From: Suilimivivens sp963618065
Lineage (GTDB): Bacteria > Bacillota > Clostridia > Lachnospirales > Lachnospiraceae
Assembly: GCA_963618065.1 (NCBI GenBank)
Contig: CAVERH010000007.1
Span: forward strand, 1 to 64,000
DNA: 64,000 nt
Direction: 5' to 3'
Numbering within the stretch: position 1 is the stretch's first letter; each line of letters begins with the position of its first letter. The notes under the pieces were generated by a model. The model did not search any database. It was not told where the DNA came from and saw only the letters and a program-made list of their open reading frames with translations. The position numbers and the translations under genes are program-made. Positions 58,449 through 64,000 of this stretch are shown here, one piece after another.

Positions 58449-58539
58449 GTTCGCGGTGCTGTGCTGCACCGCTCTGTCTTTCGTCCTGTCCATCTGCTCC
58501 TGCAAGCAGGGCAGCTGTCCAGTCCAAAATCCATCCGTC

Positions 58540-59706
58540 TTACTTAAGCAGGTTCGCGGAGATTACCATTCTCTGAACTTCGGAAGTTCCTTCGTAGATC
58601 TCGGTGATCTTGGCATCTCTCATCATACGCTCTACATCGTACTCTCTGATGTATCCGTATCCACCATGAAGCTGTACAGCCTTGGTAGTAACTTCCATAG
58701 CAACCTCTGCTGCGTAAAGCTTTGCCTGAGCTGCTTCTACAGAATAAGATACCTTGGAGTTCTTTGTATACTCGTCCTTCTTGCAGGCTGCAGCATAAAC
58801 CATGAACTGAGCTGCCTTAGTCTTGGTAGCCATATCAGCCAACTGGAACTGGGTATTCTGGAATGCACCGATCGCACGACCAAACTGCTTTCTTTCCTTA
58901 ACATATTCAACGGTTCTGTCAAGAGCTCCTTCTGCAAGACCAAGAGCCTGTGCAGCGATACCGATACGTCCGCCGTCCAGAGTATGCATTGCGATATTAA
59001 AGCCTTTACCCTGTGCTCCTAACAGATTCTCCTTAGGAATACGGCAATCGGTAAAGATCAGCTCGTATGTGGATGAGCCACGGATACCCATCTTGTTTTC
59101 CTTGGTGCCAAAGGTAAATCCGGGAGTTCCTTTTTCTACGATGAAAGCAGAGATCTCTTTCATCATCTTACCTCTCTTCTCGATCATACCGGTAACAGCG
59201 AAAATAACGTATACGTCAGCTTCCTTACCGTTGGTGATGAAGATCTTGGAACCGTTCAGTACCCATTCGTCACCATCTAAAACAGCCTTGGTCTGCTGTC
59301 CCTGTGCATCTGTACCGGCACCGGGCTCAGTAAGACCAAAAGCACCTAGTTTCTCACCCTTTGCAAGGGGAACAAGGTATTTCTGCTTCTGCTCTTCTGT
59401 ACCGAAGGTAAGAATCGGGTCACAGCAAAGAGAGGTATGAGCAGATACGATAACGCCTGTTGTACCACAAACCTTGGATAATTCTTCTACGCACATTGCA
59501 TAAGTAAGAACATCTGCTCCCTGTCCACCGTACTCCTTCGGAATCGGAATACCCATAAATCCTGCCTTAGCCATCTTTTCAACGGTAACACGAGGGAATA
59601 CTTCTGTCTCGTCTACTTCCTGTGCAAGAGGCTTAACTTCTTTTTCGGCGAACTCTTTGAAAAGAGTTCTCACCATTTCATGCTGCTTGTCTAACATAAA
59701 ATCCAT
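58540..59706 (-). CDS. bcd: Butyryl-CoA dehydrogenase (short-chain acyl-CoA dehydrogenase)
   Basis: Protein of 388 residues, normal length. It contains MVRTLFKEFAEKEVKPLAQE, FGLTEPGAGTDAQGQQTKAV for FAD and substrate binding, and QLHGGYGYIREYDVERMMRD. The catalytic base Glu lies in ITEIYEGTSEVQRM near residue 367. It reduces crotonyl-CoA to butyryl-CoA with electrons from EtfAB. GGAGGAAAT precedes the ATG. It follows hbd by 67 bases; etfB lies beyond the tandem repeat array. Confidence 0.96.
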   Translation of the reverse strand: MDFMLDKQHEMVRTLFKEFAEKEVKPLAQEVDETEVFPRVTVEKMAKAGFMGIPIPKEYGGQGADVLTYAMCVEELSKVCGTTGVIVSAHTSLCCDPILTFGTEEQKQKYLVPLAKGEKLGAFGLTEPGAGTDAQGQQTKAVLDGDEWVLNGSKIFITNGKEADVYVIFAVTGMIEKRGKMMKEISAFIVEKGTPGFTFGTKENKMGIRGSSTYELIFTDCRIPKENLLGAQGKGFNIAMHTLDGGRIGIAAQALGLAEGALDRTVEYVKERKQFGRAIGAFQNTQFQLADMATKTKAAQFMVYAAACKKDEYTKNSKVSYSVEAAQAKLYAAEVAMEVTTKAVQLHGGYGYIREYDVERMMRDAKITEIYEGTSEVQRMVISANLLK

Positions 59707-59773
59707 GTTTTATTTCCTCCATTATATATGATGATGTCGGGGTCAAAGGCCCCCGACTTTGATGCTATTATAT

Positions 59774-60646
59774 TTACTGTGCATCAACAGGGGTCTTTGT
59801 TCTGTCTGCATTGTAAACATAGAAGCCCTTACCGCTCTTAACACCAAGGTTACCGCCACGAACCATCTTACGGATCAGAGGACATGCACGATACTTGCTG
59901 TCACCGGTCTCATTGTAAAGAACATCCATAATAGCAAGACAGATATCAAGACCAATGAAATCTCCAAGTTCAAGGGGTCCCATCGGATGATTAGCACCAA
60001 GCTTCATAGCTGCATCAATACCTGCAATATCGGATACACCTTCCATCTTAATGAAAGCTGCTTCGTTGATCATCGGAACAAGGATTCGGTTTACTACGAA
60101 ACCTGCTGCTTCGTTAACCTGTACCGGTGTCTTGCCGATTTCTTCAGAAATCTTCTTGATGGTATCTACAGTTTCAACAGGTGTGTTTACACCGGCGATC
60201 ACTTCAACGAGCTTCATACGGTCAGCAGGATTGAAGAAGTGCATACCGATCATCGGACGGTTTAATCCGTTACCGATCTCTGTAATGGAAAGGCTGGAGG
60301 TGTTGGATGCGAATACGCATTCCGGCTTTGCAATCTTATCAAGCTCTGCAAAGGTGGTCTTCTTAACTTCCATATTTTCAAATGCTGCTTCTACAATCAG
60401 ATCGCAGTCTGCACAAAGGTCTTCCTTTAATCCCGGAGTGATCTTTGCAAGGATTGCATCAACAGCTTCCTGTGTCATTTTTCCTTTTTCAACAAGCTTA
60501 GCATAACCCTTCTGGATTTTTGCTTTTCCGCCGTCTGCCCATTCCTGCTTGATATCGCACAGAGCAACTTCATATCCATCAACCTGGGCAAATGCCTTAG
60601 CAATACCCTGTCCCATGGTACCGGCGCCAATAATACCTACTTTCAT
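59774..60646 (-). CDS. hbd: 3-hydroxybutyryl-CoA dehydrogenase
   Basis: Protein of 290 residues. The Rossmann motif is GIIGAGTMGQGIAKAFA at residues 4-20. The catalytic His lies in IGMHFFNPADRMKLVEVI, and NEAAGFVVNRILVPMINEAA and GANHPMGPLELGDFIGLD are conserved. It reduces acetoacetyl-CoA to 3-hydroxybutyryl-CoA. AGGAGGAAAAG precedes the ATG. It is the third gene of the butyrate operon. Confidence 0.97.
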   Translation of the reverse strand: MKVGIIGAGTMGQGIAKAFAQVDGYEVALCDIKQEWADGGKAKIQKGYAKLVEKGKMTQEAVDAILAKITPGLKEDLCADCDLIVEAAFENMEVKKTTFAELDKIAKPECVFASNTSSLSITEIGNGLNRPMIGMHFFNPADRMKLVEVIAGVNTPVETVDTIKKISEEIGKTPVQVNEAAGFVVNRILVPMINEAAFIKMEGVSDIAGIDAAMKLGANHPMGPLELGDFIGLDICLAIMDVLYNETGDSKYRACPLIRKMVRGGNLGVKSGKGFYVYNADRTKTPVDAQ

Positions 60647-60758
60647 TTCTTTTCCTCCTAAATTTTCTTAAATCTTATTATGATCAGCGATTCACTATCC
60701 ATAATAGCTTTTCTGCTGTCATTTACAAACATCACAGCTATTCAGAATCAAATTCTAT

Positions 60759-61544
60759 CTAGCAGTTTTTAAATGGCTCTTTTACCTTTTCCTTATTCTT
60801 GTCAAGGAAGAAAGCCATTCCATACTTCTGATCTTCTGTTTCAAAGCAGTCGCCGAAGAGCTTTTCTTCGATTACGATTGCCTGATCCATATCTGCATCT
60901 AAGCCTTCGTTAATTGCCTTCTTGCAGTTGCGGACAGCGATCGGTGCATTCTTTGCAATGCCTGCTGCCATCTTCTCTGCTGCAGGAAGTAATTCTTCCT
61001 GAGGATATACTGCGTTTACAAGTCCGATACGATATGCTTCATCTGCCTTGATGTTACGTGCAGTGTAGATCATCTGCTTTGCCATGCCTGCGCCAACAAG
61101 TCGGGCAAGTCTCTGGGTTCCGCCAAATCCCGGTGTGATTCCAAGGCCAACTTCCGGCTGTCCGAATACGGCGTTATCAGAACAGATTCTGATATCACAG
61201 CTCATGGAGATCTCACATCCACCGCCTAATGCAAATCCGTTAACGGCTGCAATAACCGGGATCGGGAATGTTTCAAGCTTACGGAATACGTCATTTCCTT
61301 TCTTACCGAAGGCTTCTCCTTCTGCCTTTGTCAATGTGCTCATTTCTGCAATATCTGCACCTGCTACGAAGGACTTCTGTCCTGCTCCTGTGAGGATTAA
61401 GCATCTTACCTCATTAAGGTTAACCGCATCAAGTGTCGCATTTAACTCGTCAAGCACCTGGGAGTTTAATGCGTTCAGTGCTTTTTCACGGCTGATGGTG
61501 ATGATGCCGTATGCACCCTTCTGTTCATATACGATGAATTCCAT
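60759..61544 (-). CDS. crt: 3-hydroxybutyryl-CoA dehydratase (crotonase)
   Basis: Protein of 261 residues from the ATG at 61544, which has AAAGGAAG upstream; an earlier frame start lacks this. The oxyanion-hole regions are SFVAGADIAEM and AVNGFALGGGCEISMSCDIR. The catalytic Glu pair is represented in the latter block and in FGQPEVGLGITPGFGGTQRL. It dehydrates 3-hydroxybutyryl-CoA to crotonyl-CoA. It lies between thl and hbd. Confidence 0.96.
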   Translation of the reverse strand: MEFIVYEQKGAYGIITISREKALNALNSQVLDELNATLDAVNLNEVRCLILTGAGQKSFVAGADIAEMSTLTKAEGEAFGKKGNDVFRKLETFPIPVIAAVNGFALGGGCEISMSCDIRICSDNAVFGQPEVGLGITPGFGGTQRLARLVGAGMAKQMIYTARNIKADEAYRIGLVNAVYPQEELLPAAEKMAAGIAKNAPIAVRNCKKAINEGLDADMDQAIVIEEKLFGDCFETEDQKYGMAFFLDKNKEKVKEPFKNC

Positions 61545-61645
61545 TTTGCTTCCTTTCTGTGTCATTGCATGACACCCTTACCTTTTATTTGTGTAAACAT
61601 GGTTCTAGGGTGGGAAATCCCACCCCGGAATTAGGTTTTCTTTTC

Positions 61646-62827
61646 TTAGTCCATCTTAACAATGGTAGAACATCCCATACCACCGCCGATGCAAAGAGTT
61701 GCAAGACCGGTCTTGGCACCCTTAGCCTGCATCTCATGAAGCAGTGTAACAAGGATACGGCATCCGGAAGCTCCAACCGGATGTCCAAGAGCGATTGCAC
61801 CACCGTTCGGGTTCAGCTGCTTGTCCACATCGATTCCAAGATCCTTACCTACTGCAACGGACTGTGCTGCGAATGCTTCGTTTGCTTCGATGATATCGAA
61901 GTCTTCAATCTTCATACCGGTCTTAGCCATTACCTTCTTAGTAGAAGCAACAGGTCCGATACCCATAACCTCAGGTCTTACACCTGCAAGTGCGCCGGCT
62001 ACGAAAGTAGCCATCGGCTTAACACCAAGTTCTTTTGCCTTTTCTTCGCTCATAACAACAACTGCTGCTGCACCGTCGTTGATACCGGAAGCATTACCGG
62101 CGGTAACGAATCCGTCCGGATTAATGGTACGAAGCTTTGCAAGACCTTCGATGGTAGATCCGTGACGAGGTCCTTCATCTACCTTGAACTCGATAACTTC
62201 TTTTTTCTTCTTAACCATTACAGGTACAATTTCCTTTTCGAAAGCACCGTTCTTCTGTGCTTCTTCTGCCTTTAACTGGCTCTTTAATGCGAACTCATCC
62301 AGCTCTTCTCTGGTAAGTCCCCATTCTCTACAGATGTTGTCTGCAGTTGTAATCATATGGTAATCATTGAATGCATCCCAAAGAGCATCCTTAATCATGC
62401 AGTCAACCAATGTACCGTTGTTCATTCTATATCCGTAACGAGCCTGAGGAACTGCGTAAGGAGCCATGGACATGTTTTCCATACCACCTGCAACTACAAC
62501 ATCTGCATCTCCTGCCATGATCATCTGTGCTGCCTGATTCACACAGTTCAGACCTGAACCACATACAACGTTCATGGTGACTGCTGGAACTTCGATCGGA
62601 AGTCCGGCCTTAATGGATGCCTGACGTGCTACGTTCTGACCAAGACCAGCCTGGATAACACAGCCCATATAAACCTGATCTACAGCTTCAGGTGCCACAC
62701 CTGCTCTGTTTAATGCTTCCTTAATAACAATTGCTCCTAATTCTGCTGCCGGTGTTGTGCTTAAAGAACCACCCATGGTTCCGATTGCGGTACGGCATGC
62801 ACTGGCGATAACTACTTTCTTTGCCAT
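61646..62827 (-). CDS. thl: Acetyl-CoA acetyltransferase (thiolase)
   Basis: Protein of 393 residues. The acyl-accepting Cys89 is in MNVVCGSGLNCVNQA, followed by VVAGGMENMSMAPY, the EANEAFAAQSVA block with NEAFA, the active-site His in GGAIALGHPVGASGCR, and the second Cys in LCIGGGMGCSTIV. It condenses two acetyl-CoA to acetoacetyl-CoA, the entry to butyrate. CGGAGGAA precedes the ATG. It is the first gene of the operon, behind the promoter at 62912-62940. A relic of a second thiolase lies at 27833. Confidence 0.97.
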   Translation of the reverse strand: MAKKVVIASACRTAIGTMGGSLSTTPAAELGAIVIKEALNRAGVAPEAVDQVYMGCVIQAGLGQNVARQASIKAGLPIEVPAVTMNVVCGSGLNCVNQAAQMIMAGDADVVVAGGMENMSMAPYAVPQARYGYRMNNGTLVDCMIKDALWDAFNDYHMITTADNICREWGLTREELDEFALKSQLKAEEAQKNGAFEKEIVPVMVKKKKEVIEFKVDEGPRHGSTIEGLAKLRTINPDGFVTAGNASGINDGAAAVVVMSEEKAKELGVKPMATFVAGALAGVRPEVMGIGPVASTKKVMAKTGMKIEDFDIIEANEAFAAQSVAVGKDLGIDVDKQLNPNGGAIALGHPVGASGCRILVTLLHEMQAKGAKTGLATLCIGGGMGCSTIVKMD

Positions 62828-62911
62828 TTTTCATTCCTCCGATATTCGTTGTTTTCTTTTAGTTTACGGTTTAAAAATGATTGTTAAATTTTTATCATTT
62901 CCAACGCCATT

Positions 62912-62940
62912 ATTATATCATAGGGCATTTGTTTTTGCAA
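62912..62940 (-). promoter_or_regulatory. Promoter of the butyrate operon
   Basis: On the minus strand TTGCAA (62935-62940), a 17-base spacer and a perfect TATAAT (62912-62917) lie about 85 bases before thl. The -35 box overlaps the last codons of the upstream fucosidase gene. Confidence 0.78.
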
Positions 62941-64000
62941 TGGATTTCATGGTAATTTCCAGCACCGTATCAACCTCATCAGGAAGATACGGTGAATCAC
63001 TGACCTCTACAAATGCCACATCCGGATAATTATTCACCATCCAGTTGTCCTGCAGCTTCCGCTCACTTCCATCAGAAAGCAGCCGGATTGCCTGAACCTT
63101 CTCCGGTTCGATTCCGTACAAAGGGACGCTGCCGATGGCATTCTCCATAATATGATAATAAAACCGATTCTCCTTTCTGGTAATCCGTCCGTTTTCGGGC
63201 TTCGGAAGACCACTTTCCCCACAGCCGTAAACGGAGGCGGAATTCTTTTTCATCCACTTACCGATTCTTTCAAGAATCTGAAGGGATTCCTCCGGAATAT
63301 TCCCCCGTGCGTCCGGCCCCACGTTCAAAAGCATGTTACCACCCTTGCTGACACATTCTACCAGCTTGCGGATCAGCATATCGGCCGGTTTAAAGTTCCG
63401 ATCCTTCGAACAGTAACCCCAGTGATCGTTCATCGTAATGCAGGATTCCCATACCAGAGGTCTTCCCTGTTCATCCCTTAATCCATTCGGTGGAATGATC
63501 TGTTCGGGGCTTACGAAATCCCCGCTATAGTCACTGGGCTCGCCGGTTGCCAGAGAACCGAAGCCTTCCCCGCTCGCCTCAAGGCGGTTATCAATGATCA
63601 CATCCGGCTGATACGTCCGGATCATCTTCACCAGTTCTGCCGCATGCCACTTTTCTCCGGTCATATCTCCATAGGAAAAGTCAAACCACATCACATCCAG
63701 CTTCCCATATTCCGTACAAAGCTCCTTTACCTGTCCATGCAGATAAGTAAGATACCGTTCAAAGTCTCTTCCCTCATTTGTTTCCGTTTCACAGTTACGC
63801 ATCGGATGATGCCAGTCTCCATAGTGCGGATAGTCGGGATGATGCCAGTCCAGCAGAGAATAATAGAGTCCTACCTTCAGTCCCTCTGCCCGGAATGCGT
63901 CCAGGTATTCCCGTACCAGATCCCGTCCGGCTTTGGTATTCGTTGACTTAAAATCGGTCAGCTTACTGTCAAACAGACAGAAGCCGTCATGGTGCTTTGC
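62918..64000 (-). CDS. GH29 alpha-L-fucosidase, C-terminal part (cut by window edge)
   Basis: The frame stays open to the window edge, giving 360 residues; no start is visible. The first visible residues AKHHDGFCLFDSKLTDF are the GH29 substrate-binding motif. GLYYSLLDWHHPDYPHYGDW follows, then the nucleophile Asp in KLDVMWFDFSYGD, and NMLLNVGPDARGNIP further on. The C-terminal beta-sandwich runs from about residue 250. It releases L-fucose from glycans. An internal Met (63802) could be mistaken for a start but lies inside the catalytic barrel. It ends at the butyrate promoter. Host-mucin or milk-glycan use is plausible. Confidence 0.92.
   Translation of the reverse strand, partial: AKHHDGFCLFDSKLTDFKSTNTKAGRDLVREYLDAFRAEGLKVGLYYSLLDWHHPDYPHYGDWHHPMRNCETETNEGRDFERYLTYLHGQVKELCTEYGKLDVMWFDFSYGDMTGEKWHAAELVKMIRTYQPDVIIDNRLEASGEGFGSLATGEPSDYSGDFVSPEQIIPPNGLRDEQGRPLVWESCITMNDHWGYCSKDRNFKPADMLIRKLVECVSKGGNMLLNVGPDARGNIPEESLQILERIGKWMKKNSASVYGCGESGLPKPENGRITRKENRFYYHIMENAIGSVPLYGIEPEKVQAIRLLSDGSERKLQDNWMVNNYPDVAFVEVSDSPYLPDEVDTVLEITMKSIAKTNAL

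Noticed and set aside
58302..58505. 67-residue Lys/Arg-rich reading frame on the minus strand
   Set aside because: It is only a translation of the 55-bp tandem repeats and has no ribosome site.
1..64000. tRNA or rRNA genes
   Set aside because: I saw no sequence with tRNA-like conserved loops or rRNA character in the gaps; a covariance search was not possible.

Overview
The window looks like the chromosome of an anaerobic, spore-forming, butyrate-producing Firmicute, most likely a Lachnospiraceae gut bacterium. Supporting signs are spoVAC/spoVAD, a complete thl-crt-hbd-bcd-etfB-etfA butyrate operon, AGGAGG-type ribosome sites throughout, several families typical of Clostridia (DUF6062, DUF6106, DUF2225, PheB-type ACT protein), and hexuronate and glycan catabolism suited to gut polysaccharides. 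Genus and species cannot be fixed from the sequence alone.

Layout. 1-2990 is the end of an integrative/conjugative-type element carrying repA (cut by the window edge), parB, parA and two small accessory genes. It ends inside spoVAD, which loses roughly its last third. 3.6-9.2 kb holds the truncated spoVAD, an SGNH hydrolase, an MBOAT O-acyltransferase, spoVAC, a DUF6062 gene, a TetR regulator and an acidic membrane-anchored protein. 9.2-16.6 kb is a probable operon: DUF6106, guaB, a GGDEF/EAL protein overlapping guaB, glnS and DUF2225. 16.6-19.9 kb is a repeat-rich and decaying stretch with palindromic elements, a membrane protein, an XRE-HipA pair whose kinase has lost its N-lobe, a methyltransferase that has lost its middle, and a 217-bp cruciform-like element. 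19.9-24.4 kb is the threonine branch (ACT protein, hom, apgM-type phosphomutase, aspartokinase) with no classical thrB. 24.4-31.8 kb holds gatCAB, a thiolase tail remnant, a glycine riboswitch with its AGCS transporter, and mtnA plus a class II aldolase.

32.4-56.3 kb is dedicated to sugars and uronates: an AraC regulator, an Rpn-family nuclease, uxuAB, a GH35 beta-galactosidase with a LacI regulator and a LplBC-type ABC importer, and then an operon of alcohol dehydrogenase, APC permease, M28 peptidase, uxaB and uxaA. The divergent GntR, IclR, kdgK and eda genes follow. Together uxuAB, uxaAB, kdgK and eda carry fructuronate and tagaturonate to pyruvate and glyceraldehyde-3-phosphate; the isomerase uxaC is not in the window. 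The peptidase and amino-acid permease inside the uronate operon are the strongest hint of an undescribed pathway, possibly use of amino-acid-conjugated uronates. 56.3-62.9 kb is the butyrate operon, with a 55-bp tandem hairpin repeat between bcd and etfB. The window ends inside a GH29 alpha-L-fucosidase gene.

All functional calls rest on reading motifs and family resemblance by eye; no database search was run.
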